Part shown: positions 45,792 to 56,040 of the stretch, piece by piece
Layout of the letters: every line of letters starts with the position of its first letter
How positions within the stretch are numbered: position 1 is the first letter of the stretch
Assembly: GCA_002238415.1 (NCBI GenBank)
Contig: MPMI01000014.1
Location: forward strand, 48,545-112,544
Source of the DNA: Desulfurellaceae bacterium bin18
GTDB taxonomy: Bacteria; Desulfobacterota; Binatia; Bin18
Length of the DNA: 64,000 bases
Direction: 5' to 3'
Translations under genes and position numbers: made by a program
The notes under the pieces: generated by a model
Told to the model about the DNA's origin: nothing
The model's database searches: none
The model's input: only the letters and a program-made list of their open reading frames with translations

Positions 45792-46937
45792 TCAGTCTGC
45801 CTCATCGGGCGACTCGTCCGGCCCTGGTGGCGGAAGGGGTTCCCTGGGCAGGGCGAAGGGGGTCAGGTCCAGCGAGGGCTGGTCTGTTGTGATCAGTTCG
45901 TAAATCAACTTGCCGGTAATGGGGGCCAGGACAATGCCGTTGCGATGGTGACCGGTGGCCAGGACAACATTGTCGATGCCGGGCGCCCGGCACAGAATGG
46001 GCCGACGCGTCGGTGAATAAGGCCGTAAACCGGCCCAAAACCGGCTGAGCGGGGCCTTGCTTATCCCTGGTACGAGCGCTTCTGAGCGGTCAATAAAAGC
46101 CTGAATCGTATCCAGCGTAACATCCTTTGTATGCCCGACATACTCGACGCTTGAGCCAATAATGACCTCGCCGTTTTTGCGCGGGACCAGATAATGTTCG
46201 TCACACGAGATCACGTGGCTGAGCTGAGTCGCGCGAACGGCCAGCATCTGACCTTTGGCCGGTTCGACGGGAATCGCGATACCAAACAGGTCTCCGACCT
46301 GCCGCGACCAAGAGCCCGTCGCAATCACCACCGTCCCGGCCTCAACCCAGTCTTCGCCGATGCGAACAGATTGGGCGCGCCCTTGTGTCAGGCGGACCTC
46401 GGTCACCGTCGTGCCCGTTCTCAGTTGCGCGCCGCAGTGTTCCGCCGCTCGCGCCCAGGCCGCGGCCAGCTTGCCGTTATGCAGGTGGTGATCGCCCGGA
46501 AAATGGACGGCCCCACGCAGGTTTGGGGTCAAGGCCGGTTCGGCTTGCCGGACCGCCTCGGCTGACAGCCAGGTGACAGGATGGCCCTGTTCTTGTCTGA
46601 GCCCATACAGCTTACGGTATTTTTTTTCGTCTGCATCGTTGCGGATAAGACACAAAACGCCGACGGTTTGATATTCAACATCAACGCCGGTTGTCTGCTG
46701 AATCTCCTGAATCAGTGCCGGGTAGAGCGCCTGGCTGGCCTTCTTGAGCTGATACATCGGGCCGCGCTTCGAGCGCCCGCTGGAAACGGCCAAAATCCCG
46801 GCCGCCGCAGCAGACGCCTCCTGGCCCGGCTGTTGTTTATCGACCAGGATGGTCTTGTATTGGTGTCGGGCAAAGGTGTGGGCAATGGAGCTGCCGATCA
46901 CGCCCGCCCCAAGAACGACGACATCTGCGCTTGTCAT
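45792..46937 (-). CDS. thiO: Glycine oxidase ThiO (FAD-dependent)
   Basis: 381 residues. FAD-binding Rossmann motif VVVLGAGVIGSSIAHTFARH at the N-terminus, GQEASAAAAGILA and LRPYSPTRRPILCRAPG, then VVLATGHHRNGIVLAPITGK, family-specific of ThiO/DadA. Oxidises glycine to iminoacetate for thiazole formation in thiamine synthesis; other thi genes are not in the window. Last residues are a Pro-rich tail. Confidence 0.9.
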   Translation of the reverse strand: MTSADVVVLGAGVIGSSIAHTFARHQYKTILVDKQQPGQEASAAAAGILAVSSGRSKRGPMYQLKKASQALYPALIQEIQQTTGVDVEYQTVGVLCLIRNDADEKKYRKLYGLRQEQGHPVTWLSAEAVRQAEPALTPNLRGAVHFPGDHHLHNGKLAAAWARAAEHCGAQLRTGTTVTEVRLTQGRAQSVRIGEDWVEAGTVVIATGSWSRQVGDLFGIAIPVEPAKGQMLAVRATQLSHVISCDEHYLVPRKNGEVIIGSSVEYVGHTKDVTLDTIQAFIDRSEALVPGISKAPLSRFWAGLRPYSPTRRPILCRAPGIDNVVLATGHHRNGIVLAPITGKLIYELITTDQPSLDLTPFALPREPLPPPGPDESPDEAD

Positions 46938-46995
46938 GGCCCGCCATTGTAATGATCACCAGCGGAAAAGAAAGAGCAAGCGGCGTGTCTGGGGC

Positions 46996-47847
46996 TTACT
47001 CCTGCAGAAAGGCCGGGGCGTGTCCATTCAGCAGACTGCCGAGCTCTGCGGCCGGAAAACGCAGCCCAAGATAAAACGACCCAAAAAGCCCATACACCGC
47101 GCTGGCCTCGTCAAAGCGCATCTCATAGACCAGTTTTTTGAACACCAGGGGATCGTCGGCAAAAAGGTCCACCCCCCACTCCCAGTCGTCGAAGCCAATC
47201 GAGCCCGAAATGATCTGGGTCACCTGCCCGGCATAGCGACGGCCGATCATGCCGTGCTCGCGCATCATCTGCTGCCGGACGGTGATGGAAAGCTGGTACC
47301 AGTTTTTGTCCTCGCCGCGCTTTTTGTCCATCGGATAGAAGCTGAGATAGCGGCGGGCCGGAATGGACGGCCAGATTCGACTGGCCATGGCTTCACGTTT
47401 TTGAGCCAGCTCTTTCTCTGCGGCTGCGCGCCATTCGGCCGTGTCCGGCTGGAGGCCCTGTTCGGCCAGGCTGCGGTACAGATGGATCGAGGCTTCATAC
47501 AGGCCGAGCTCGACCACCGAGACATACGAGGTCGTGGGCTCAAGAAAGTCGCTCAGCCCAAGCCTTGCGACCTGCAACTCTGCCTCGTTCACGGCATCAA
47601 AGGTCGGCCGAAAATGGACAAGCATGAGATCGCCCTTATGACCCAAGAGGGAAAAGAGGCCGGTTTGTGCCGAGCCTTCCGCCTCCATTGCGGTGAAGGT
47701 TTGTACTGCGTCGTCCAGAATCTCGTTTTGGGCCTTGGCGGATACGGCTCTCCAGTCCGCCCAGCGTACTCGAAACATTTGATGGAGTATGGCCGAGCCT
47801 TCAAGGGCGAGTGGTACAGGAGGAATGGCTGTGGGGTGCTCTTCCAT
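46996..47847 (-). CDS. hemQ: HemQ (coproheme decarboxylase / chlorite-dismutase-like)
   Basis: 283 residues. Two ferredoxin-like halves of the chlorite dismutase fold; RRYLSFYPMDKKRGEDKNWY contains the Tyr of YPMDKKR used for coproheme decarboxylation, and the proximal haem-ligand His is in QMMREHGMIGRRYAGQ. DDWEWGVDLFADDPLVFKK is also family text. HemQ completes haem synthesis by the coproporphyrin-dependent path, so this organism may use that path. Between thiO and the DUF4124 gene. Confidence 0.9.
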   Translation of the reverse strand: MEEHPTAIPPVPLALEGSAILHQMFRVRWADWRAVSAKAQNEILDDAVQTFTAMEAEGSAQTGLFSLLGHKGDLMLVHFRPTFDAVNEAELQVARLGLSDFLEPTTSYVSVVELGLYEASIHLYRSLAEQGLQPDTAEWRAAAEKELAQKREAMASRIWPSIPARRYLSFYPMDKKRGEDKNWYQLSITVRQQMMREHGMIGRRYAGQVTQIISGSIGFDDWEWGVDLFADDPLVFKKLVYEMRFDEASAVYGLFGSFYLGLRFPAAELGSLLNGHAPAFLQE

Positions 47848-47870
47848 TTTTCTATAACTCCCTGAGAAAA

Positions 47871-48764
47871 TTATCGCCGGATAAACGGCGCTGCGGCCTG
47901 GGTTGTTGTGTTGGCGATAAAAGGGCCGCGCCGAATTGAGTGGCCAAGAGGCTTACGAATGATGGACGGCCCGGACGGACGAATCGAGTGGCCGGGACTC
48001 CTCCGGGTGATGGACGGCTTGGACGGACGAATCGAGGGATTGCGGCGTTGAATCGTATGCAGCGGGCGGTAAGCCGCTCGCTCTCTGCGCTCCTGACGGG
48101 GGAAGCGACGGAGCCGCCTGTGCGGACGATAAGGTCGCAGGGCATGCACAACCACCGGCGTTTCAACGTAATAGGGCTCGCGGATAACTTCGATAATACG
48201 CGGTGGTTGTTCGACAACGGCGGGCGCTGTTTGGACGACGGGTTCGGGTGGCGGCGGCGGGATAAAGTCAAGCGCGGCCTGACGGACAATCGCTTCGGCC
48301 CCATCAGCGGAAAGCGCCAGACGCTGGGTTGTTGCCGCGCGCCGAACCGCCGCTACCAGTTGGTCTATACTGTCCGGGTCGAGGGCGTGGTTTACCTGCC
48401 AGCCTCCCGCAGGCTGGACGCCGACTCCGTTCAGCGGGCCTAAGGCGTCGATGCTGCCGTCTTTGATCAGACCAAAGTCCGGGGCGATTTTTTGGGCAAA
48501 GGCTCCCTGGCTGCGCGCGGAATACGTGCGGCTCGGGGTAATGAGGGCCGGTGATGAGGCAATGTCCGAAGAGGCAGAGCGATAGATTTGGACTCGCTCC
48601 TGGTAGGTTTCAGGAATCTCGACGCTTTCATCCACAAAGTGAATCACCCCCCGAGCGTCGGTCCAACGATAGAGGTCGGCCCGTGCCTCAGTCGGGCAGC
48701 CAAAACCGCCCAGATACAGGAAGCCGGCCAAATACGTCGGCCAGAGAAATGGACGTAAGCGCAT
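47871..48764 (-). CDS. DUF4124-domain secreted protein with basic repeat tail
   Basis: 297 residues. Signal peptide (MRLRPFLWPTYLAGFLYLGG), then the DUF4124 text ADLYRWTDARGVIHFVDE, a Pro-rich middle and a basic C-terminal region from about residue 205 (RPYRPHRRLRRFPRQERRER) with repeats like SIRPSKPSITRRSPGHSIRP. Exported, function unknown; the basic tail may bind peptidoglycan or nucleic acid. Runs opposite to argB. Confidence 0.72.
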   Translation of the reverse strand: MRLRPFLWPTYLAGFLYLGGFGCPTEARADLYRWTDARGVIHFVDESVEIPETYQERVQIYRSASSDIASSPALITPSRTYSARSQGAFAQKIAPDFGLIKDGSIDALGPLNGVGVQPAGGWQVNHALDPDSIDQLVAAVRRAATTQRLALSADGAEAIVRQAALDFIPPPPPEPVVQTAPAVVEQPPRIIEVIREPYYVETPVVVHALRPYRPHRRLRRFPRQERRERAAYRPLHTIQRRNPSIRPSKPSITRRSPGHSIRPSGPSIIRKPLGHSIRRGPFIANTTTQAAAPFIRR

Positions 48765-48872
48765 GGCCCGCCATTATAGTCGAGCGAAACCAGAAACCAA
48801 GCCGCTCTTGACCAAGCGCAAGTCACACTACAGAGTGAGATGGAGAACACCAGGCTGTATCCCTGAGCACGG

Positions 48873-49766
48873 ATGTGTATTGCTATGGACGAACTCATTC
48901 AAAAGGCCGATATCCTGTTGGAAGCCTTGCCGTTTATTCGTCGTTTTTCCGGTAAGACGATTGTCATCAAATATGGCGGGCACGCCATGCAGGACGCGGA
49001 CCTCAAGCAACACTTTGCCGAGGACATCGTCCTCCTTAAATACGTGGGTATGAAGCCGGTTATCGTCCACGGCGGTGGCCCGCAGATCGGGCAGTTGCTC
49101 AAGCGCCTGGATATTTCCTCGCATTTTGTGCGTGGTATGCGCGTGACCGATGCCCCGACCATGGAAGTGGTCGAGATGGTGCTCAGCCGGGTCAATAAAG
49201 AGATTGTGACCCTCATCAATCAGCAGGGGAATCCCGCGGTTGGGATTACCGGCAAAGATGGCGAGCTGGTCGTGGCGCGTCAAATGCTGGTCGATGCGGA
49301 AGAAAACGGGCGGACCGTGCAGCACGATATTGGGTGTGTGGGAGAGATTATCGGCGTGAACCCGCGGGTGATTCACGCCTTGGCCGCCCAGGACTTCATC
49401 CCGGTTATCGCCCCGATTGGGATTGGCCTGGCCGGTGAGACGTATAATATCAACGCCGACCTGGTTGCCGGAAAAATAGCCGAAGCCCTCCAGGCCGAAA
49501 AGTTTATTCTCCTGACCGATGTCGCGGGGATTAAGGATAAGGATGATAACCTTCTGCCGACGCTGACCGCGGCCGAGGCGGAAGTGCTCATCGAAGAGGG
49601 CGTCATTCATGCCGGGATGATTCCCAAGGTTGAGTGCTGTATTGCCGCCCTGCACGGCGGGGCGCAAAAGGCGCATATTCTTGACGGCCGGGTACGCCAC
49701 GCCATCCTGCTGGAGATTCTGACCAAAGCCGGTATTGGGACTGAGGTGGTCCGGCGCGCGGCATAA
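48873..49766 (+). CDS. argB: Acetylglutamate kinase
   Basis: 297 residues; phosphorylates N-acetylglutamate, step two of arginine synthesis. Motifs: [44 protein letters not shown]-like region ([20 protein letters not shown]), [16 protein letters not shown] and [12 protein letters not shown]. Start ATG 48873 ([13 protein letters not shown]) or ATG 48885, neither with a strong box. First gene of the arg string. Confidence 0.96.
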   Translation: MCIAMDELIQKADILLEALPFIRRFSGKTIVIKYGGHAMQDADLKQHFAEDIVLLKYVGMKPVIVHGGGPQIGQLLKRLDISSHFVRGMRVTDAPTMEVVEMVLSRVNKEIVTLINQQGNPAVGITGKDGELVVARQMLVDAEENGRTVQHDIGCVGEIIGVNPRVIHALAAQDFIPVIAPIGIGLAGETYNINADLVAGKIAEALQAEKFILLTDVAGIKDKDDNLLPTLTAAEAEVLIEEGVIHAGMIPKVECCIAALHGGAQKAHILDGRVRHAILLEILTKAGIGTEVVRRAA

Positions 49767-49916
49767 CGCTTTTTCGCGCGCTCTTGGCAAAAGCTCTTGG
49801 CAAAAACAAGGGGCCGGTGTATAGGGGTGAACTTCCGCCAGAAGCACGAGAGGTGCCAGCGCCCGGCGACGATAAAAGCGTGGTTTTTCTGACAAAGCAG
49901 CCAGGGGGAAAAGAAT

Positions 49917-51104
49917 ATGAACAGCCAGGAAATCATTGACCTGAACAATCAATATCTGTGTTCTACCTATGCCCGTTTTCCGGTTGCCTTTGTCCGGGGT
50001 GAAGGCTGTCGCCTGTGGGACGCGGAAGGGAAGTCCTATTTGGATTTTTTTGCCAGCCTGGCGGTGATGAACCTGGGGCAGTGCCATCCCGCGGTGGTTA
50101 AAGCCGTGCAGGAGCAGGTTGCGACGCTCACGCATATTTCCAATCTGCACCATATTATTCCCCAGGCGCGTCTGGCCGAACTGCTGTGTACCCATTCGTT
50201 TGCCGATAAGGTCTTCTTTTGCAACAGCGGGGCCGAGGCTAATGAAGCCTCGATTAAACTGGCACGCAAATATGGGGTGGATAAACGTGACGGGCGCTAC
50301 GAGATTCTCTCCACGCTGGGCTCGTTTCATGGTCGAACTATGGCCACGATTGCCGCCACCGGCCAGGAAAAAGTGCGCCAGGGGTTCGGACCGGTGCTGG
50401 AGGGCTTCCGCTATGTGCCGTTTGGGGACCTTGCGGCCATGGAAGCAGCCCTGTCGGATAAGACCGTTGCAATTCTGGTCGAACCAATTCAGGGCGAGGG
50501 CGGGGTGGTCGTGCCGCCCGACGGTTACCTCAGAGGACTGCGCGAGCTGTGCGACCGCAACGGGCTACTGCTCATTTTCGACGAAGTGCAAGTCGGTATC
50601 GGTCGGACCGGGAAACTCTTCGCCCATGAACACGAAGGGGTGACCCCGGATATTATGCCGCTCGCCAAGGCGCTGGGCGGGGGGGTGCCGATTGGGGCCA
50701 TGCTGACGACAGCCGAGGTGGCGGAAAGTCTCAGCCTCGGCACGCACGGCTCAACGTTCGGCGGCAACGCGATTGCCTGCGCCGCCGGTATTGCGGTGGT
50801 TGAAACCCTGCTCAACGAGGGCGTGCTCGACAATTGTGCCGAGATGGGAGCCTATTTCCTGAGCCGGCTCCAGGCGCTGAAAGAAAAATTCTCCTTTATT
50901 ACCGACGTGCGCGGGAAAGGATTGATTCTTGGGGCTGAACTCGACCGCGAAGGCGGAAAAATTGCGGACACCTGTCTGACCGAAGGGGTGATGATCAATT
51001 GCGCCGCGGGAAAAGTGCTACGCTTCATCCCGCCGCTGATCATCACCAAAGATGAGATCGACGAAGGCCTGGACATCCTTGAAAAAGTATTGGCCCAACA
51101 ATGA
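49917..51104 (+). CDS. argD: Acetylornithine aminotransferase
   Basis: 395 residues; PLP aminotransferase of class III. PLP Lys is in MPLAKALGGGVPIGAM; other motifs are KVFFCNSGAEANEASIKLAR, GSFHGRTMATIAATGQEKV, LLIFDEVQVGIGRTGKLFAH and HGSTFGGNAIACAAGI. GGGGGAAAAG before the ATG. The next gene overlaps by four bases, so argD-argF are coupled. Confidence 0.97.
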   Translation: MNSQEIIDLNNQYLCSTYARFPVAFVRGEGCRLWDAEGKSYLDFFASLAVMNLGQCHPAVVKAVQEQVATLTHISNLHHIIPQARLAELLCTHSFADKVFFCNSGAEANEASIKLARKYGVDKRDGRYEILSTLGSFHGRTMATIAATGQEKVRQGFGPVLEGFRYVPFGDLAAMEAALSDKTVAILVEPIQGEGGVVVPPDGYLRGLRELCDRNGLLLIFDEVQVGIGRTGKLFAHEHEGVTPDIMPLAKALGGGVPIGAMLTTAEVAESLSLGTHGSTFGGNAIACAAGIAVVETLLNEGVLDNCAEMGAYFLSRLQALKEKFSFITDVRGKGLILGAELDREGGKIADTCLTEGVMINCAAGKVLRFIPPLIITKDEIDEGLDILEKVLAQQ

Positions 51105-52012
51105 AGCGCGACCTGATCAGTATCAGCGATTTGACCCAGGACGAGATTGAAGCACTTTTTTCGCTGGCGCTGCGGCTCAAGGCTGACCGCCAAAAAGGCT
51201 GGCCGCATCCGATCCTGGCGGACAAAACGCTGGCGATGATTTTTGAGAAGCCCAGCTTGCGTACCCGGGTGACGTTCGAGGCCGGCATGGACCAACTGGG
51301 CGGGTATGCGATTTATCTCTCACCCCAGGATATCGGTCTGGGTACACGGGAAACCGTTCCCGATGTTGCCAAGAACCTTTCTCGCTGGGTTGATCTCGTT
51401 ATGGCCAGAACCTTCTCACATCAGGTGCTGACCGAACTCGCCCAGGCCGCGACGATTCCGGTTATCAACGGCTTGTCCGATCTGTTCCACCCGTGCCAGG
51501 TCCTGGCCGACTGTTTGACCCTGATCGAGCATCGGGGTGCGCTGGAGGGTCTGAAAGTTGCCTTTGTCGGCGATGGTAATAACGTGGTGCACTCCTGGTT
51601 ACACGCCGCGGCGAAGCTGCCGTTTCGTTTCGTGCTGGCCTGTCCACCCGGATATGAGCCGGACCGGGCCGTCCTGGAGCAGACGCGCCAAGCCGGCGCG
51701 CGGGTTTCGGTCACCCATACCGTAGCCGAGGCCGTGCGTGAAGCCGACGCGGTCTATACTGATGTGTGGACGAGCATGGGCCAGGAGGAGGAAGGGACTG
51801 TCCGCCGCCGGGCGTTCACCGACTATCAGGTCAATGCCGAGGTGATGAGCCTGGCAAAACCGGACGCGCTGGTCATGCACTGCCTGCCTGCCCATCGGGG
51901 AGAAGAGATCACGGCGGACGTCCTGGATGGCCCGCAGTCGGTCGTGTTTGACCAGTCCGAGAACCGTCTGCATATCCAAAAGGCTATTATGGTCTGGCTG
52001 CTCCAAGGCTAG
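51101..52012 (+). CDS. argF: Ornithine carbamoyltransferase
   Basis: 303 residues; forms citrulline. Carbamoyl-phosphate site [19 protein letters not shown], then [40 protein letters not shown], the ornithine-binding WTSMGQEEE and the C-terminal [19 protein letters not shown]. All normal for OTCase. ATG at 51101 overlaps the argD stop. Confidence 0.97.
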   Translation: MKRDLISISDLTQDEIEALFSLALRLKADRQKGWPHPILADKTLAMIFEKPSLRTRVTFEAGMDQLGGYAIYLSPQDIGLGTRETVPDVAKNLSRWVDLVMARTFSHQVLTELAQAATIPVINGLSDLFHPCQVLADCLTLIEHRGALEGLKVAFVGDGNNVVHSWLHAAAKLPFRFVLACPPGYEPDRAVLEQTRQAGARVSVTHTVAEAVREADAVYTDVWTSMGQEEEGTVRRRAFTDYQVNAEVMSLAKPDALVMHCLPAHRGEEITADVLDGPQSVVFDQSENRLHIQKAIMVWLLQG

Positions 52013-52049
52013 TCGGTGCCGAGCCGCCTGTATTGAAAGGAAATCGCTC

Positions 52050-53249
52050 GTGGTGAATGTGAAAAAAGTCGTTCTGGCCTATAGTGGCGGACTCGATACC
52101 TCAGTCATTCTGCGCTGGTTGATTGATATCTATGGCTGCGAGGTGATTGCCTTTTGTGCCGACCTCGGTCAGGGCGAGGAACTTGCGCCCGTCGAAGAGA
52201 AAGCCCAGGCGGTCGGGGCCAGCGCGATTTATATCGAAGACCTGCGCGAGGAGTTCGTGCGCGACTATGTTTTCCCCATGCTGCGCGCTAACACCGCTTA
52301 CGAAGACGGCTACCTGCTGGGGACGTCCATCGCCCGGCCGCTGATCGCGAAGCGCCAAATTGAAATCGCCCGCCAGGAGGGCGCGGATGCGGTTTCGCAC
52401 GGCGCGACGGGAAAAGGCAACGACCAGGTCCGCTTTGAGCTGACCTATTATGCCCTGGAGCCACATATCACCGTCATTGCCCCCTGGCGGGAATGGGATA
52501 TGCAGGGCCGCGCCGACCTGATTGCCTATGCTGAAGAGCGTCAGATTCCTATTCCGGTCAGCCGAGAGAAGCCGTACAGCACGGACCGCAACCTGCTGCA
52601 CCTGAGTTTTGAGGGCGGCATCCTGGAAGACCCCTGGCGGGAGCCGTACGAGGATATGTTTCTGCTGTCGGTTTCACCGGAGAACGCCCCCGACCAGCCG
52701 GAATATATTGAGATCGATTTTGTTGCCGGCGATCCCACGGCGATCAATGGCGAAGTCCTGTCTCCGGCCAGCCTGCTGGCCAAAGCCAACGAGCTGGGTG
52801 GCAAACACGGCATCGGGCGGTGCGACCTGGTCGAGAATCGCTACGTGGGCATGAAGGCACGGGGGGTGTATGAAACGCCCGGCGGGACGATTCTGCATGC
52901 GGCGCACCGGGCGCTGGAGACGCTGACCCTGGACCGTGAAGTCGTGCATCTGCGTGACTCGCTGATCCCGCGCTACGCGGAGATGATCTATTATGGCTAT
53001 TGGTTTGCGCCCGAACGCGAGATGCTCCAGGCGGCCATTGATGAGTCGCAGCAAAACGTCGGCGGCACAGTCCGGCTCAAGCTGTATAAGGGCAATGTGA
53101 TCGTCGTGGGCCGCAAATCCGATCGAAGCTTATACAATCCCGAGGTCGCGTCTTTCGATGAGAGCGGCGAGTATCAACAGGCAGACGCGGAAGGATTTAT
53201 CCGCCTCAATTCCCTGCGTTTGCGGATTCGTGGGCTGGCCCAGAAGTAG
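52050..53249 (+). CDS. argG: Argininosuccinate synthase
   Basis: 399 residues; ATP-dependent ligation of citrulline and aspartate. The PP-loop is [20 protein letters not shown]; other motifs: [51 protein letters not shown] and [19 protein letters not shown] start at 52050 chosen, with GAAAGG nine bases upstream; the second GTG at 52053 is an alternative. 37 bases after argF. Confidence 0.97.
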   Translation: MVNVKKVVLAYSGGLDTSVILRWLIDIYGCEVIAFCADLGQGEELAPVEEKAQAVGASAIYIEDLREEFVRDYVFPMLRANTAYEDGYLLGTSIARPLIAKRQIEIARQEGADAVSHGATGKGNDQVRFELTYYALEPHITVIAPWREWDMQGRADLIAYAEERQIPIPVSREKPYSTDRNLLHLSFEGGILEDPWREPYEDMFLLSVSPENAPDQPEYIEIDFVAGDPTAINGEVLSPASLLAKANELGGKHGIGRCDLVENRYVGMKARGVYETPGGTILHAAHRALETLTLDREVVHLRDSLIPRYAEMIYYGYWFAPEREMLQAAIDESQQNVGGTVRLKLYKGNVIVVGRKSDRSLYNPEVASFDESGEYQQADAEGFIRLNSLRLRIRGLAQK

Positions 53250-53321
53250 GGACGAACGCCTCCCGGTAGGCAAGAATCGACGGGGTAGGGCCAGCCGCGC
53301 CTCCCCGTCCGGTATGCCTCA

Positions 53322-54698
53322 ATGAAATCAAAAAGCACAAAAGCCTGGGCCGGACGATTCGCTGCTGCGGCCGACCCGCGCATGGAAGCCTTCACGTCTT
53401 CGCTGGCCTTTGATCGACGCCTGGCTCGCTACGATATTCAGGGCAGCGTGGCCCACTGCCGGATGTTAGTCAGACAGAAGCTGCTGAGTCGTGCCGAGGG
53501 ACAGAAAATCCTGACCGGGCTTAAAAACATCGAGCGTGAGTTGGCGCAGGAGCGCTTTCCCTTTCTGGCGTCAGATGAAGACATTCACATGGCCATTGAG
53601 CGGCGGCTCACGGACAAAATCGGCGCGCTGGGCGGCAAGCTGCACACGGCCCGCAGCCGCAACGATCAGGTCTTGCTGGATGTACGCCTCTTTGTGCGTG
53701 ACGAGATCGCGGCGATTCACAAACTCCTCAGCCGCTTGCAGAAACGGCTGGCCCGAGTGGCCAAGCGACATCGGGCTATTGTCCTGCCCGGCTATACCCA
53801 TCTCCAGCGTGCCCAGCCGGTGCTGCTGGCCCACCATCTGCTCGCCTATCACGAAATGTTCAGCCGTGATGTCGAACGTTTGCAGCAGTGCGGCGAGCGC
53901 GTAAATGTCCTGCCCCTGGGGGCAGGAGCGCTAGCCGGTACCACGCTGCCGATTGATCGCGCCTATGTTGCACGGTTGCTCGGTTTTGCCCGGGTGAGTG
54001 AAAACAGCCTGGATACGGTGGCCGACCGGGATTTTGTGGTCGAGTTTCTGTCCTGCGGGGCGATCCTGGGGATGCATCTCAGCCGTTTGTCCGAAGAGCT
54101 TGTGCTGTGGTCGAGCAGTGAATTCGGCTTTATTGACTTACCGGATGCCTTTTCGACCGGCAGTTCCATGATGCCCCAAAAAAAGAATCCGGATGTCCCG
54201 GAAATTATTCGCGGCAAAACGGGTCGCCTGTACGGCAACCTGTTCGCTCTGTTGACCGTGCTCAAGGGATTGCCGCTGACCTATAATCGTGACCTGCAAG
54301 AGGACAAGGAACCGCTGTTTGACACGGTAGACACGCTCAAGGGGATTCTGACTGTCCTTGAGCCCATGCTCGGGCAGTTGCGCTTCCGTACCGAGCGACT
54401 GACTGAGGCGGCGCTGGGCGGATTCATGCTGGCAACCGACGTCGCCGACTATCTGGTTGAGAAGAAGCTGCCATTTCGTCAGGCCCATAGCGTTGTCGGT
54501 GCGGTGGTCCAGTGGTGCGTGGCCGAGGAAAAAGAGCTCCACCAGTTGACGCTTCAAGAATGGCGGCAGTTTTCTCCCTTGTTCGAGGCTGACCTGCTGC
54601 CGCGCCTCAGCCTGGAAGCCGCGGTCGAGCGCCGTCAGTCCTATGGCGGGACGGCCCAAAAGAATGTTGAGCGTCAGCTTCGCTCGGCAGGAGTATGA
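53322..54698 (+). CDS. argH: Argininosuccinate lyase
   Basis: 458 residues; makes arginine and fumarate. Family signature GSSMMPQKKNPDVPEIIRGK, with KAWAGRFAAAADPRMEAFTS at the start, RSRNDQVLLDVRLFVRDEIA and PGYTHLQRAQPVLLAHHLLA. Ends four bases into the lipoprotein gene, so translation is coupled. Confidence 0.97.
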   Translation: MKSKSTKAWAGRFAAAADPRMEAFTSSLAFDRRLARYDIQGSVAHCRMLVRQKLLSRAEGQKILTGLKNIERELAQERFPFLASDEDIHMAIERRLTDKIGALGGKLHTARSRNDQVLLDVRLFVRDEIAAIHKLLSRLQKRLARVAKRHRAIVLPGYTHLQRAQPVLLAHHLLAYHEMFSRDVERLQQCGERVNVLPLGAGALAGTTLPIDRAYVARLLGFARVSENSLDTVADRDFVVEFLSCGAILGMHLSRLSEELVLWSSSEFGFIDLPDAFSTGSSMMPQKKNPDVPEIIRGKTGRLYGNLFALLTVLKGLPLTYNRDLQEDKEPLFDTVDTLKGILTVLEPMLGQLRFRTERLTEAALGGFMLATDVADYLVEKKLPFRQAHSVVGAVVQWCVAEEKELHQLTLQEWRQFSPLFEADLLPRLSLEAAVERRQSYGGTAQKNVERQLRSAGV

Positions 54699-55156
54699 CC
54701 GTGCTGAGGCAATACGCTCTCGCCGGTCTGCTTGGGGCAGGTGCGCTCCTCCTGCTGGTCTCCGCCTGTGGGCATAAAACAGATATTCGTCCTCCCTCGC
54801 TCGTTGCGCCCGAAGCGATTGGTGATTTAGCCTTGACCTTAGGAGACCATGGCGTCACGCTACGCTGGGGCCGTCCCCAACGCTACGCCGATGGCAGCCA
54901 GATGGACGACTTGGGCGGATTTGTGGTACTACGGGCGCAACGAGATGGGGCGGGCGGGCAGCCCTTCACCCGGCTGGCGCTGGTTCCGGTAGAAGACCGT
55001 GATCGCTTTCAACAAGAGAAGCGGTTCAGCTATACGGACGAGCCGCTGACGGCGGGTACCCTGTACCGCTATCGCGTCCTGGCCGTCACCCTGGGCGGCT
55101 ATTTGGGGGATGTCTCCAATACGGTTGAGCTGGGCTGGCAGTGGAAGGCAGTAGGC
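54695..55156 (+). CDS. Lipoprotein with fibronectin-III-like domain, no own stop codon (in frame with dapF)
   Basis: Starts at ATG 54695, four bases inside argH. First 24 residues are a lipoprotein signal (LGAGALLLLVSACGHK, lipobox LVSAC), followed by an FN3-like segment of about 120 residues (IGDLALTLGDHGVTLRWGRP to YLGDVSNTVELGWQWKAV). Small lipoproteins sit between argH and dapF in many deltaproteobacteria. Here no stop codon occurs before the dapF ATG, so a 433-residue fused reading exists; see the separate note. I mark it up to the base before the dapF ATG. Confidence 0.7.
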
Positions 55157-55996
55157 ATGAAACTTCCGTTTACCAAGATGCACGGTATCAGCAACGACTA
55201 TATTTATGTCAATGCGTTCGACACCCAGCTTTCCGACCCTGCCAGGGTTGCCCGGCAGGTGAGCCAGCGCCGAACGGGTATCGGTGGGGATGGGCTTATT
55301 CTGATCTGCCCGTCGGATACGGTCCATGCCCGTATGGAGATGTATAACGCGGATGGCAGTCGCGGTGAGATGTGTGGCAACGGGATTCGTTGCGTTGGGA
55401 AATATCTCTACGACCACGGGATCGCGACCGACAATCCGCTCCGGGTGGACACCGACGTCGGGCTGAAAGTGCTCTTTCTCGAAGTTGAAGACGATAGCGT
55501 GTCCCGCGTGACAGTCGATATGGGCGAGCCCATCCTGGATGGGCCGCAAATCCCCGTTGCCGCAGAAGGCCGCATTGTGAATCAGCCGCTGCATGTGGAC
55601 GGACAAGCGTACGCTGTGACCTGCGTCTCTATGGGGAATCCGCACTGTGTCACCTTTGTCGATGACGTTGAGGCTATCGAGCTGGAAAAAATCGGTCCTC
55701 AGTTTGAGCGTCACGCCTTCTTTCCCAACCGGGTCAATACCGAATTCATTCAGGTGGTCAGTCCGTCCGAACTGAATATGCGGGTGTGGGAACGTGGCTC
55801 CGGTGAAACCTGGGCGTGTGGCACCGGAGCCTGCGGGGCGGCCGTGGCCGCGGTCCTCAACCAGAAATCCGAGCGCCGGGTCACCGTCCACCTGCGCGGG
55901 GGTGACCTGGAGATAGAATGGCGCGCCGAAAATAACCATGTCTATATGACCGGCGCAGCGGAAGAAGTCTTTGAAGGAATGGTCGAAGTCGAGTAG
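55157..55996 (+). CDS. dapF: Diaminopimelate epimerase
   Basis: 279 residues; inverts LL- to meso-diaminopimelate for lysine and peptidoglycan. Motifs: MKLPFTKMHGISNDYIYVN, GIGGDGLILICPSD, GEMCGNGIRCVGKYLYD (first catalytic Cys) and RGSGETWACGTGACGAAVAA (second Cys). Normal length, which supports its own start at ATG 55157 (with GGAAGG upstream) in spite of the open in-frame connection with the lipoprotein. Confidence 0.95.
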   Translation: MKLPFTKMHGISNDYIYVNAFDTQLSDPARVARQVSQRRTGIGGDGLILICPSDTVHARMEMYNADGSRGEMCGNGIRCVGKYLYDHGIATDNPLRVDTDVGLKVLFLEVEDDSVSRVTVDMGEPILDGPQIPVAAEGRIVNQPLHVDGQAYAVTCVSMGNPHCVTFVDDVEAIELEKIGPQFERHAFFPNRVNTEFIQVVSPSELNMRVWERGSGETWACGTGACGAAVAAVLNQKSERRVTVHLRGGDLEIEWRAENNHVYMTGAAEEVFEGMVEVE

Positions 55997-56040
55997 TATG
56001 GGCGTTCTTCTTTCACCGCGAAAGAGAACAGGAGGGCCGC

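Noticed and set aside
49780..49815. Direct repeat GCTCTTGGCAAAA between argB and argD
   Set aside because: Two short copies only, no element or palindrome; probably chance.
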